Source: Bacteroides sp. (GTDB lineage: Bacteria; Bacteroidota; Bacteroidia; Bacteroidales; Bacteroidaceae). From it: a DNA stretch of 64,000 nucleotides. The DNA lies in contig SUXW01000006.1 of the NCBI GenBank assembly GCA_015060765.1, positions 62,001 through 126,000 of the forward strand. Direction: 5' to 3'. A program made the position numbers and the translations under genes. Positions 39,184 through 47,938 of this stretch are shown here, piece after piece. The notes below the pieces were generated by a model. It saw only the letters and a list, made by a program, of their open reading frames with translations. It was not told where the DNA came from and did no database searches. Position 1 is the stretch's first letter; each line of letters opens with the position of its first letter.

Positions 39184-40749
39184 ATGAACCAAACAAAACC
39201 TAAAGGACATCCCAAAGGGCTATACCTGCTTTTCGTAACCGAAATGTGGGAACGTTTCAGCTATTACGGCATGCGCGCCTTGTTCATGTTGTATATGACA
39301 CAAGCCCTGTTGTTCAACAAAGAACTATCCTCCGAAGTATACGGAAGCTATACGGGACTGGTTTACCTCACCCCTTTATTGGGCGGATACATCGCCGACC
39401 GCTATTGGGGTAACCGCCGGTCCATCGTATGGGGAGCTATCGTAATGGCCATCGGACAATTCCTGATGTTCCTGAGCGCTTGCTATTACGAAACCATCGC
39501 CATCGCCCAACCCTTGATGTTCATCGGATTGGGAGCGTTGATATTGGGTAACGGTCTGTTCAAGCCCAATATCTCGACCATGGTGGGCAACCTGTACGAA
39601 AAGAATGACAACCGCAAGGACTCGGCCTTCACCATCTTCTATATGGGAGTGAATGTAGGTGCCATGATTGCTCCATTATGGTGCGGTCTGGTAGGAAACA
39701 CGGGACATCCCGAAGATTTCAAATGGGGCTTCCTCTCCTCTTGCATCGGCATGCTTATCGGAGCAACGGTCTTCCAGGTATTCAAAAACAAATACCTCCG
39801 TACGCCCGACGGGAAACCGGTGGGTATGCCACCCGTATCCTCTACCAAGCAAGAAGAAACGAAAGCAACCGGTGCTTCCACTTCCTACAAGCGGATATCC
39901 ATAGCCACCTTCTTCGGAGTGATTTTGTTCCTGCTCTTTTCCATTAATTGGGAAAGTTTCAGTAACCCCGGTATCGGATACTTTGAAGGAGCCGACTGGA
40001 TTGGCGCCATGATATATGCCTGCGTCATCGTGATGCCCGTTTTCATCATTACCGATGCTTCGCTCACCCGTTTGGAACAGAAGCGTATCGGAGTGATCTA
40101 TATCATCGCCTTCTTTGTCATCTTCTTTTGGGCGGCCTACGAGCAAGCCGGTGCTTCGCTCACCTTCTTTGCCGACGAGCAGACCGACCGCCACATCTTC
40201 GGATGGGAAATGCCCGCCGCCTATTTCCAATCGTTCAATGCGATTTTCATTGTAACATTGGCCCCTCTATTCGCCATGTTCTGGTCGTTTTTAGGACGTC
40301 ACGGAGTAGAGCCCGCCTCGCCCGTCAAGCAATCCATCGGACTTTTCCTTCTCTCGATGGGATATCTGTTCATTGCTTTCGGAGTGCGCGGTGTAGAACC
40401 CGGCATAAAGGTCAGCATGATATGGCTCACCGGTTTGTACCTTATCCACACCATGGGCGAACTTTGCTTGGCCCCCATCGGTCTGTCGATGGTATACAAA
40501 CTTTCGCCTGTCCGCTTCTCTTCCCTCCTGATGGGTGTATGGTATCTCAGTACTTCGGCGGCCAATAAATTTGCCGGTCTACTGAGCAGCTACTATCCCG
40601 AAGGCGGACAAGCCAAAAGCTTTTTAGGCTACCAAGTAGAAAACCTGTTCGACTTCTTCCTCTTGTTCGTCTTTATGAGTGGAGCGGCCTCGGTTGTTCT
40701 ATTCATCCTTTCCGGCAAGTTGAAAAAGATGATGGAAGGTGTAGAATGA
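39184..40749 (+). CDS. POT-family proton-dependent di/tripeptide transporter (1)
   Basis: 521 residues and about 14 membrane helices of the MFS fold. The family ExxER motif is seen in FVTEMWERFSYYGMRALF (about 20-37); GGYIADRYWGNRRSI is the MFS loop motif, and FTIFYMGVNVGAMIAP is the PTR2 signature. Start set at ATG 39184; an upstream TTG-initiated reading adds three residues. It forms an operon with the Dcp lipoprotein and ends at a strong bidirectional terminator. Confidence 0.93.
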   Translation: MNQTKPKGHPKGLYLLFVTEMWERFSYYGMRALFMLYMTQALLFNKELSSEVYGSYTGLVYLTPLLGGYIADRYWGNRRSIVWGAIVMAIGQFLMFLSACYYETIAIAQPLMFIGLGALILGNGLFKPNISTMVGNLYEKNDNRKDSAFTIFYMGVNVGAMIAPLWCGLVGNTGHPEDFKWGFLSSCIGMLIGATVFQVFKNKYLRTPDGKPVGMPPVSSTKQEETKATGASTSYKRISIATFFGVILFLLFSINWESFSNPGIGYFEGADWIGAMIYACVIVMPVFIITDASLTRLEQKRIGVIYIIAFFVIFFWAAYEQAGASLTFFADEQTDRHIFGWEMPAAYFQSFNAIFIVTLAPLFAMFWSFLGRHGVEPASPVKQSIGLFLLSMGYLFIAFGVRGVEPGIKVSMIWLTGLYLIHTMGELCLAPIGLSMVYKLSPVRFSSLLMGVWYLSTSAANKFAGLLSSYYPEGGQAKSFLGYQVENLFDFFLLFVFMSGAASVVLFILSGKLKKMMEGVE

Positions 40750-40767
40750 TCACTTATGTAAATACCT

Positions 40768-40814
40768 ATAACGTAAAAGAGCCGGATCACAATGACCCGG
40801 CTCTTTTACGTTAT
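40768..40814 (+). terminator. Bidirectional terminator
   Basis: An 18-bp perfect stem (40768-40785 with 40797-40814) and an 11-nt loop between convergent genes. Confidence 0.9.
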
Positions 40815-40823
40815 CTCATCCTA

Positions 40824-42230
40824 TTACTTGGCAACATGAATTATCACCCGCCGATAAGCCTTCAGTGTATGAGCGCCATTGTCTGTCACCTCACAAATCA
40901 CGTGAATGGTATGTCCGGAAGCATCAGCAGGTAGTGTCAACGATGCTTGTGGTTTATCAGCATTCGCCACCTCTACATGGCCTTGATATGTACCCGATTC
41001 GGGCATGACCCACCACTTATAGTTCAGTGCATCCCCATCAAGGTCATACGTATTTGTAGCATCCAATGCAACGATATCGTTAGCATCGGCCTTCACCTTT
41101 ATAGCGGCTAATCCCTTCTTGCCGTTCACTACAACAATCGGATTCCGATTACCCTTACCCTCTTTTGCCCAATCCATGCGTGCGGCAAAATTTCCGAAGA
41201 TAGCCGGATAAAAATAATGTTCATATTTTTGCGAAATCTTCTTGATGGCCGGTGTTGTATTGGTGTAGCATTGCGTCTTCTTGTCGAGCGAGTTATCCCA
41301 TACATAGTACCCGGCCCAACCTATTTCATTTACTTGAGAGGGGTCGTGCAAGCCATTGGGTAAACTTTGAAGATAGGAAGGTGTATCACCTTCAACCCCG
41401 TATTTGTTTTTCGGGTATCGTGCACCTAAGTGTCCATGATGTTGAATGTGCTTGGCATACTCATTCCAACTTTTACTACCTATATCGTTTTGTGTAAGCC
41501 ATGCACTTTCGTCCCAAATAAAGAAGAGATCTTTACCGCACAATTCGCGCATCCACATGTGCGAACTAAGTTCGTATTTTCCTCTATCATGATACGAAAG
41601 GTCTTGATCAGTAATGGTATAAACACGGAGTTTGTTCAAAAAGGTTTTGAATTCCTTCTCCGTACGTGTTTGCTTCACTTGCCAGATGGCTTGAGCCAAA
41701 GTGTTTCCTCCACCCCACACACTAATCCAAATAGGACGATTATCCTTTTCGTCGGCCAATTGGACAATCATGTCACTCCCCTTCGAACGATTATTTTCGC
41801 CCAGCACTTTTGGCCCTGTTTTCGATGAGCCTAACATCACACGGTTACGCAGATACTCTATGCTTGGCCAATAGCCAATGTATTGCTTCTTATTCTCTTT
41901 TTTAAGGGATAAGAACGAAGTCTGTTCCGAGCGTTTCATCAAATTGGGCAGGTCTTTTTCATAAGCACTCAACGTATTGAAAATCGTATCCATCCAAGCT
42001 ACCGGATAATCCCCAACATTCCATCCGGTAGTAGCCACAATGGCCTCTATCTCGTACAAATCGGCATGCGCCAAAAGACGAATCAACGATTCCTGGTCAT
42101 CAGGTTCAAGTGTTGCCGGTGCAATGTCGGTAAGTACTACCAAGCGTGGTTTCAATGTTTTCTCGATCGATTGTGCACAAACGCACATGCTAAATATAGC
42201 CAAAAGCGATAGTGAAAAAATCCTTTTCAT
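40824..42230 (-). CDS. Secreted DUF1593 protein (nucleoside-hydrolase-like fold)
   Basis: 468 residues with signal peptide MKRIFSLSLLAIFSMCVCAQ. The DUF1593 domain (about 25-330) opens with RLVVLTDIAPATLEPDDQESLIRLL, resembling the Asp-rich metal loop of nucleoside hydrolases. The C-terminal 100 residues (VVNGKKGLAAIKVKADANDIVALDATNTYDLDGDALNYKWW...) are an Ig-like domain. Family members often occur with polysaccharide-degradation genes and are sometimes called cellulose-binding, without firm biochemical proof. No carbohydrate genes are adjacent. The substrate is not known. Confidence 0.85.
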   Translation of the reverse strand: MKRIFSLSLLAIFSMCVCAQSIEKTLKPRLVVLTDIAPATLEPDDQESLIRLLAHADLYEIEAIVATTGWNVGDYPVAWMDTIFNTLSAYEKDLPNLMKRSEQTSFLSLKKENKKQYIGYWPSIEYLRNRVMLGSSKTGPKVLGENNRSKGSDMIVQLADEKDNRPIWISVWGGGNTLAQAIWQVKQTRTEKEFKTFLNKLRVYTITDQDLSYHDRGKYELSSHMWMRELCGKDLFFIWDESAWLTQNDIGSKSWNEYAKHIQHHGHLGARYPKNKYGVEGDTPSYLQSLPNGLHDPSQVNEIGWAGYYVWDNSLDKKTQCYTNTTPAIKKISQKYEHYFYPAIFGNFAARMDWAKEGKGNRNPIVVVNGKKGLAAIKVKADANDIVALDATNTYDLDGDALNYKWWVMPESGTYQGHVEVANADKPQASLTLPADASGHTIHVICEVTDNGAHTLKAYRRVIIHVAK

Positions 42231-42376
42231 ATTTTCATAGTTATAAAGAGTAATTTAAATGTCAGTTCGTTCTGAGGCTAAAGTTACTGAAATTTATTAT
42301 TAGACAAACTATTTCAACAAAAAATTTGCAACCAATCAGGAAAAACTTACCACTTACAACTTTAAGTTTCAAAATA

Positions 42377-42480
42377 TTCCCTACATCCCTACATGATTAT
42401 TTATATCATCCTGATTATCAAACAACAAACCATGTAGGGAAACATGTAGGGAGCATGTAGGGAAGGCTATTTCCCTACAT
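42377..42480. repeat. Cluster of six ATGTAGGGA repeats in both orientations
   Basis: Forward copies (CATGTAGGGA) start at 42431, 42443 and 42454. Reverse copies are TTCCCTACAT at 42377-42386, TCCCTACATG at 42386-42395 and TTCCCTACAT at 42471-42480. The forward set is tandem with 11-12 bp spacing and can pair with the reverse copies on either side. Confidence 0.8.
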
Positions 42481-42547
42481 CCATCAAAGCTAATCATTAA
42501 GATATTAAAACCATAAGAATAAAGGTGAAAAGTATGATTATTTTTAT

Positions 42548-42630
42548 GTTCTACCATATAGAACGTATAATCTACAATGTAAATCATACAATCTACAATG
42601 TAGTTTATATAAACTACGATGTAGAACGTA
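42548..42630. repeat. Iteron-like TCTACAATGTA repeats and palindromes
   Basis: TCTACAATGTA occurs at 42571-42581 and 42592-42602, exactly 21 bp apart. The second copy begins a near-perfect 34-bp palindrome (42592-42625) whose core 42600-42617 (GTAGTTTATATAAACTAC) is perfect. TAGAACGTA flanks the set at 42559-42567 and 42622-42630. GTTCTA/TAGAAC at 42548-42564 is another inverted pair. Confidence 0.75.
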
Positions 42631-42758
42631 AAATTAATTAGGTTTTAAATGCTTAATTATAAGGACTTATTCCTTTATCCCCCTACTCTTTCTGGGTTAT
42701 AATCTACTCTATAAATGATGCAAGACAAATCGTTTTATAATATAGGTTATAGCTATAC

Positions 42759-42789
42759 AAAAAAAGTGCCCATCCTTTCGGATGAGCAC
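42759..42789 (-). terminator. Terminator of the second POT transporter gene
   Basis: On the minus strand, GTGCTCATCC-GAAA-GGATGGGCAC followed by T7. Confidence 0.92.
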
Positions 42790-42812
42790 TCCTTATTTTT
42801 ATTGATAAGTGT

Positions 42813-44378
42813 TTACTTCGCAACACGTTCCAACCACTTCACCATAGAAAGCATAACAATCATGGACGCGGCGGTTGCACCGACGAATACCAACCAACAT
42901 GCCCAGATAGGTACACTGGTGTAAAGGATACCACCGATGAACAACAAGGAGTTACCTACGGCTGTTGCGGCCAACCAGCAACCTTGCATCAAACCTTGCA
43001 AGTGTGGAGGAGCTACCTTGGATACAAACGACAAGCCCAATGGAGAGATGAACAACTCGGCTACGGTCAGGATGAAATACAAGCCAATCATGATCCATGG
43101 AGTAACGCGGATAGCGTCAATCTGTTCGGCATTCATGGTTGCCAATGCATCCTTAGCAGGAAGTGTGAACGAGAATATCATCAAGAATACATAAGCCAAA
43201 GCGGCAATACCCATACCGATGGCAATCTTCATCGGAGTGGAAGGTTCTTTACCCTTTTGCTTCATGGAACCGAACAACCACATAATCAGCGGAGTCAATG
43301 TTACCACGAAGAACGGATTCACACATTGGAAGATTTCGGCACCCTTGATTTGAGTGAAGCCAAGATCGATGTTGATGACACTCAAGTCTACATAGTCGCG
43401 TGCAAAATAGGTCAACGAATAACCGTTCTGATGGAAAGACAACCAGAAGAAGATAACCACACCGAATACGGCAAACAAAGCATAGATGCGTTGACGGATT
43501 TCGGTAGCGCTCATTTGGATTTCTTCCTTAGATACGGCAACCTTTTCATCCTTGTTGGCGGCTTGTACCTTCTTACCCGGATCCGGGAACTGCTTCTTGT
43601 TAGCCAAGTAGATGACCAAAGAAATGATCATAGCAAAGATAGCGGCCATGAAAGCGTAGTGGAAACCACGGTTGAATACATCCAGATAGTTGTTGACGAA
43701 AGTAGTCATATCGGCCACTTGTGTACCGTCGAGCACTACCTGATTAGCCAAAGTCTGCAAGTTTTCCATTGCTTGAGGAGCCATGTCGGCACCCTTTTCC
43801 AAGTATTGGTGACAAAGTTCCGGCAAGGTAGCATCGTAGTCGTATCCATTGGCCTTCAAGAACCAATTACGTACGCCGATGGCAATCCATGGAGCAAAGA
43901 AACCACCAATGTTGATGAACATATAGAAAATCTGGAAACCGGAGTCGCGCATGCTGGAATACTTGGGATCGTCGTACATCTGACCTACCAATGCTTGCAA
44001 GTTACCCTTGAACAAACCGTTACCGAAAGCGATGACCGCCAATCCCAAACAAGTCAATCCCAAATAAAGGCCAAGGCTTGGAACAGGTGTAGGTGTAGGA
44101 ATGGCAATGATGAGATAACCGAAAGCCATCAATATCAAACCGGCCAGAATGGTTCCCTTGAAGTTCTTGGTCTTGTCGGCAATGATACCTCCCACCAACG
44201 CCAAGATGTAAATGGAAGCATAGAATGCCGAATAGATGTATCCGGTAGTTGTTTCGGACAAACCGAATTTCGCAGAGATAAAGAGGGTCAGGATTGCCAT
44301 CATGATGTAGAACCCGAAGCGTTCGCCCATGTTGGCCAAAGCGGCGGCAACCAACCCTTTAGGATGTTTACTGAACAT
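42813..44378 (-). CDS. POT-family proton-dependent peptide transporter (2)
   Basis: 521 residues, MFS fold. NMGERFGFYIMMAILTLFISAKFG is the ExxER-containing first helix in altered form, and FGNGLFKGNLQALVGQMYDD plus FQIFYMFINIGGFFAPW match the PTR2 signature. A soluble loop of about 60 residues after helix 6 (LPELCHQYLEKGADM...) is longer than in the first POT protein of this window, from which it is clearly divergent. It appears monocistronic, with its own promoter and a strong terminator. Confidence 0.92.
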   Translation of the reverse strand: MFSKHPKGLVAAALANMGERFGFYIMMAILTLFISAKFGLSETTTGYIYSAFYASIYILALVGGIIADKTKNFKGTILAGLILMAFGYLIIAIPTPTPVPSLGLYLGLTCLGLAVIAFGNGLFKGNLQALVGQMYDDPKYSSMRDSGFQIFYMFINIGGFFAPWIAIGVRNWFLKANGYDYDATLPELCHQYLEKGADMAPQAMENLQTLANQVVLDGTQVADMTTFVNNYLDVFNRGFHYAFMAAIFAMIISLVIYLANKKQFPDPGKKVQAANKDEKVAVSKEEIQMSATEIRQRIYALFAVFGVVIFFWLSFHQNGYSLTYFARDYVDLSVINIDLGFTQIKGAEIFQCVNPFFVVTLTPLIMWLFGSMKQKGKEPSTPMKIAIGMGIAALAYVFLMIFSFTLPAKDALATMNAEQIDAIRVTPWIMIGLYFILTVAELFISPLGLSFVSKVAPPHLQGLMQGCWLAATAVGNSLLFIGGILYTSVPIWACWLVFVGATAASMIVMLSMVKWLERVAK

Positions 44379-44421
44379 AAAATAAAGATTTATAAATTAA
44401 TACTATATTTTTCTTTGTCTG

Positions 44422-44429
44422 CAAAGATA
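44422..44429 (-). promoter_or_regulatory. -7 box of the second POT gene
   Basis: TATCTTTG on the minus strand, 44 bp before the gene. Confidence 0.45.
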
Positions 44430-44452
44430 TAATAAATCGGGTAATCTAAAAA

Positions 44453-44479
44453 AAAAGAGCCCATAAAGTGGCTCTTTTT
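44453..44479 (-). terminator. Terminator of the uvrA-ybaK operon
   Basis: AAAAAGAGCC/GGCTCTTTTT stem with a 7-nt loop; T-run in the minus direction. Confidence 0.9.
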
Positions 44480-44485
44480 AAGGAA

Positions 44486-44971
44486 TTATTCATCGACGAG
44501 ACTACAAATTTCTGCTTTCGCCTCCTTTATCAAGTCCTGAGGAGCGATTTTGATTTGCAACCCACGAATACCGGCACTTACATAGATATGTGGAAAACGG
44601 TTACAACTTTCGTGGATGTATGTAGGGAAATGTTTCTTCATGCCGATGGGGGAACATCCACCCCGGATATAACCGGTCAGCGGCAACAAATCCTTCATGG
44701 GTATCAGGTCGCATTTCTTATTGCCCGATACCTTGGCCGCCTTTTTCAGGTTCACTTCCTGCTCACCGGGTATCACACAAACAAAATAACCCGACTTCTC
44801 ACCATGCAATACCAAGGTCTTGAACACCTGTTCGATGTTTTCTCCCAGACTTTCGGCCACATGGATAGCACTCAAATCGTTCTCGTCCACTTCATAGGGT
44901 ATCAGTTCGTATGCCACCTTTGCCTTGTCCAACAAACGGGCCACATTGGTTTTCGCTATCTTTTCTTTCAT
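44486..44971 (-). CDS. ybaK: Cys-tRNA(Pro)/Cys-tRNA(Cys) deacylase
   Basis: 161 residues covering a single YbaK/ProX editing domain. YbaK hydrolyses Cys mis-attached to tRNA-Pro by ProRS. Conserved pieces are KTNVARLLDKAKVAYELIPYEVDE, FKTLVLHGEKSGYFVCVIPGEQEVNLKKAAK with the catalytic Lys region, and GYIRGGCSPIGMKK, the Gly-rich substrate loop. It overlaps the end of uvrA by 4 bp and is cotranscribed with it. Confidence 0.94.
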   Translation of the reverse strand: MKEKIAKTNVARLLDKAKVAYELIPYEVDENDLSAIHVAESLGENIEQVFKTLVLHGEKSGYFVCVIPGEQEVNLKKAAKVSGNKKCDLIPMKDLLPLTGYIRGGCSPIGMKKHFPTYIHESCNRFPHIYVSAGIRGLQIKIAPQDLIKEAKAEICSLVDE

Positions 44972-47799
44972 GACAATTCTTCTTTAATGAACGCCGGAGT
45001 ATAGCCCGACAAACTTTCCGCCACTTCTTCGGGGGTACCTACAGACAATACCTGTCCCCCACCACGGCCCCCTTCGGGTCCCATATCAATGATATGGTCG
45101 GCTTGTTTGATGACATCCAGGTTGTGTTCAATGACAATGACCGTATTTCCCTTGTCCACCAACCGATTGAGTACATTCATCAACACGCGGATATCTTCAA
45201 AGTGAAGTCCGGTAGTCGGCTCATCAAGGATATAGATGGTCTTCCCCGTATCCCGCTTAGCCAGTTCGGTAGCCAGTTTCACCCGTTGACTTTCACCTCC
45301 CGACAACGTAGTGGAAGGTTGTCCCAACTTGATATATCCCAATCCTACATCTTGCAATACCTTGATTTTATTCAAGATAGACGGTACATTCTCAAAGAAT
45401 TCCACCGCACGGTTGATGGTCATATCGAGTACATCGGCTATCGATTTTCCCTTAAACCGCACTTCGAGTGTTTCCCGATTGTACCGCTTTCCGTGACAAG
45501 CTTCGCAAGGCACCATTACATCGGGCAGGAAATTCATTTCGATGGTCTTGTATCCATTGCCTCCACAAGTCTCACACCGGCCTCCCACCACATTGAATGA
45601 AAAACGTCCCGGCTTATAGCCGCGTATTTTGGCTTCGGGCAAGTTGACAAACAAATTACGGATATCCGAGAACACACCCGTATAGGTAGCCGGATTGGAA
45701 CGGGGTGTACGTCCCAACGGCGATTGGTCTACGTTCACTACCTTGTCCACATATTCCAAACCCTCGATGGCATCGTAAGCCAAGGGGTCTTGCAACGAAC
45801 GGTAAAAATATTGGGAAAGAATGGGTTGCAAGGTATCGTTGATCAGGGTGGACTTTCCACTTCCCGATACACCGGTTACACAAATCAGTTTACCCAATGG
45901 AAACTCCACATCCACATTCTTCAGATTATTTCCTCTGGCTCCTTTCAAGACCAGTGCCCGTCCATTGCCCGTCCTCCGTTTCTGGGGCACTTCAATCTTC
46001 AGCTTCCCCGTCAGATAGTTGGATGTGAGTGTATCTTCTTGCAACATCTTTTGAGGAGTTCCTTCGAAGACCACCTCACCTCCCATTCTACCGGCATGGG
46101 GACCCATATCCACTACATAATCGGCCGACAACATCATATCCTTGTCATGCTCCACAACTATGACGGAATTGCCCGTATCGCGCAATTTCTTCAAGGAATT
46201 GATCAGGCGCAGATTATCTCGTTGGTGCAAACCAATACTCGGTTCATCGAGTATATAGAGCACATTCACCAGTTGGGAACCTATCTGGGTAGCCAATCGG
46301 ATACGTTGACTCTCACCTCCCGAAAGCGATACCGACGAACGGTTGAGCGACAAATAATCCAACCCCACATCGAGCAGGAAGCGCAAACGGCTACGCAACT
46401 CCTTCAAGATTTCGGCGGCAATCATGCGTTGCTTGTTGTCCAACAAAGGTTCCACCTGTTCCAACCATTCATACAACTCACTGATATCCATGCTGGCCAG
46501 TTCGTAGATGTTCTTGTCATGGATACGGAAATGAAGGGCTTCTTTATTCAAACGGGCACCCTTGCACTCCGGACATACATCCGTCTTGGCAAACTGATCG
46601 GCCCATTTCTGCGCGGTGGCCGATGAGTCCTTTTCCTGCATCAGTTGGATGTATTTGATGATTCCTTCGTAAGTGGTAAAGTAATCGGAAGTGGTATGTA
46701 TGAGCGAACTCTTTATTTTAATCCGTTCGTCCGAACCGTACAACACCTCCTCAATCGCCTCCTGGGGAAATTCCTTGAGAGGAGTCTTCAGGTTCAAGCC
46801 ATACTTGTCGAGCATCGCCTCCAATTGCCAGAATATCATGGAATTCTTGTATTTTCCCAAAGGAGCCACGGCCCCTTCATGAATGGAAAGGTTACGGTTG
46901 GGTATCACCTTATCTATATCTACCAGATTGACGTATCCCAAGCCCTTACAACGGGGACATGCTCCTTGCGGTGAATTGAAGGAGAAATTATGAGGAGCCG
47001 GTTCCTTATACGACAAACCGCTCACCGGACACATCAGTCGCTTGCTATAATGACGCACCTCGTTGGTCTCTGCATCCAGAATCATGATCAGTCCGTCACC
47101 TTGGTGCATGGCCGTAGCGATACTCTGCTTCAACCGCTTTTCCTCCTTGTCGCCCACCGCCAACTTGTCAACTACCATTTCTATATCGTGATTCTTGTAA
47201 CGGTCCAGTTTCATGCCATGAAGCACTTCCTTCACTTCGCCATCCACTCTGACATACAGATAGCCTTTCTTGCGCACTTGTTCGAAGAGTTCCTTGTAAT
47301 GTCCTTTACGGGTACGCACCAATGGAGCAAGAATATAGATCCGTTTGCCCCTGTATTCCTGGAAGATCAAGTTATAGATCTGCTCTTCGGTATACTTCAC
47401 CATCTTTTCTCCCGATTCATACGAATAGGCCACCCCCGCCCTTGCATATAGCAGACGAAGAAAATCGTATATCTCGGTAGTAGTGCCTACCGTAGAGCGA
47501 GGATTCTTGTTGGTAGTTTTCTGCTCGATGGAAATGACGGGACTCAATCCGGTAATCTTATCCACATCCGGACGCTCCATCCCTCCGAGGAAATTACGCG
47601 CATAAGCCGAGAACGTTTCAATGTAGCGGCGCTGGCCTTCCGCAAAAATGGTATCAAAGGCCAACGAAGACTTACCGCTTCCACTCAAACCGGTAATAAC
47701 CGTCAGACTATCGCGTGGGATTTCCACATCTATATTTTTCAGATTATGCACACGGGCTCCGTATACATGAATCCGCTCTTTACCTTCTTCCATATTCAA
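44968..47799 (-). CDS. uvrA: UvrABC system protein A
   Basis: 943 residues. Damage-recognition ATPase of nucleotide excision repair. Two ABC modules: Walker [15 protein letters not shown] (about 40) and [14 protein letters not shown] (about 645), with two LSGGESQR signatures and Walker [11 protein letters not shown] and [10 protein letters not shown]. Zinc-finger Cys pairs appear at [18 protein letters not shown] and [16 protein letters not shown]. Start at the first or third codon (MNM). UvrB and UvrC are not in the window. Confidence 0.98.
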   Translation of the reverse strand: MNMEEGKERIHVYGARVHNLKNIDVEIPRDSLTVITGLSGSGKSSLAFDTIFAEGQRRYIETFSAYARNFLGGMERPDVDKITGLSPVISIEQKTTNKNPRSTVGTTTEIYDFLRLLYARAGVAYSYESGEKMVKYTEEQIYNLIFQEYRGKRIYILAPLVRTRKGHYKELFEQVRKKGYLYVRVDGEVKEVLHGMKLDRYKNHDIEMVVDKLAVGDKEEKRLKQSIATAMHQGDGLIMILDAETNEVRHYSKRLMCPVSGLSYKEPAPHNFSFNSPQGACPRCKGLGYVNLVDIDKVIPNRNLSIHEGAVAPLGKYKNSMIFWQLEAMLDKYGLNLKTPLKEFPQEAIEEVLYGSDERIKIKSSLIHTTSDYFTTYEGIIKYIQLMQEKDSSATAQKWADQFAKTDVCPECKGARLNKEALHFRIHDKNIYELASMDISELYEWLEQVEPLLDNKQRMIAAEILKELRSRLRFLLDVGLDYLSLNRSSVSLSGGESQRIRLATQIGSQLVNVLYILDEPSIGLHQRDNLRLINSLKKLRDTGNSVIVVEHDKDMMLSADYVVDMGPHAGRMGGEVVFEGTPQKMLQEDTLTSNYLTGKLKIEVPQKRRTGNGRALVLKGARGNNLKNVDVEFPLGKLICVTGVSGSGKSTLINDTLQPILSQYFYRSLQDPLAYDAIEGLEYVDKVVNVDQSPLGRTPRSNPATYTGVFSDIRNLFVNLPEAKIRGYKPGRFSFNVVGGRCETCGGNGYKTIEMNFLPDVMVPCEACHGKRYNRETLEVRFKGKSIADVLDMTINRAVEFFENVPSILNKIKVLQDVGLGYIKLGQPSTTLSGGESQRVKLATELAKRDTGKTIYILDEPTTGLHFEDIRVLMNVLNRLVDKGNTVIVIEHNLDVIKQADHIIDMGPEGGRGGGQVLSVGTPEEVAESLSGYTPAFIKEELS

Positions 47800-47812
47800 T
47801 CAATTAATCTTG

Positions 47813-47820
47813 CAAAAATA
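47813..47820 (-). promoter_or_regulatory. -7 box of the uvrA-ybaK operon
   Basis: TATTTTTG on the minus strand, 14 bp before uvrA. No LexA-type palindrome was recognised beside it. Confidence 0.4.
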
Positions 47821-47905
47821 ATGCATCCCGATGAAATATTTGGTTAAAAAGCATAATAATCTTCGGGTTTCTGTACAGATAATGCCATGGAAATACTTTT
47901 TTTTG

Positions 47906-47913
47906 TAATTTTG
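47906..47913 (+). promoter_or_regulatory. -7 box of the LysM-barrel operon
   Basis: TAATTTTG, 25 bp before the LysM gene. Confidence 0.45.
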
Positions 47914-47938
47914 TAGCTTGTAATCAGATTCATTAGAA

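Larger units (their letters stand above)
42231..42812. other. 582-bp noncoding region rich in short repeats
   Basis: No ORF here has protein-like features. The left part is A/T-rich leader DNA of the DUF1593 gene. From 42377 to 42480 there are six copies of ATGTAGGGA in two orientations; from 42548 to 42630 there are tandem and palindromic TCTACAATGTA elements. The right end is the terminator of the second POT gene. No transposase, integrase or RNA gene was seen. Confidence 0.7.

Noticed and set aside
42431-42463. Possible mini CRISPR array (three CATGTAGGGA copies)
   Set aside because: Repeats are 10 bp with 1-2 bp between them and inverted copies alongside; there are no spacers and no cas genes.
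42381-42587. 68-codon minus-strand ORF within the repeat-rich gap
   Set aside because: It reads straight through the repeat cluster and shows no protein-like pattern.
42984-44432. 482-codon plus-strand ORF opposite the second POT gene
   Set aside because: It lies fully antisense to a recognisable transporter, is rich in His, Gln and Ser from reversed codons, and has no family features.
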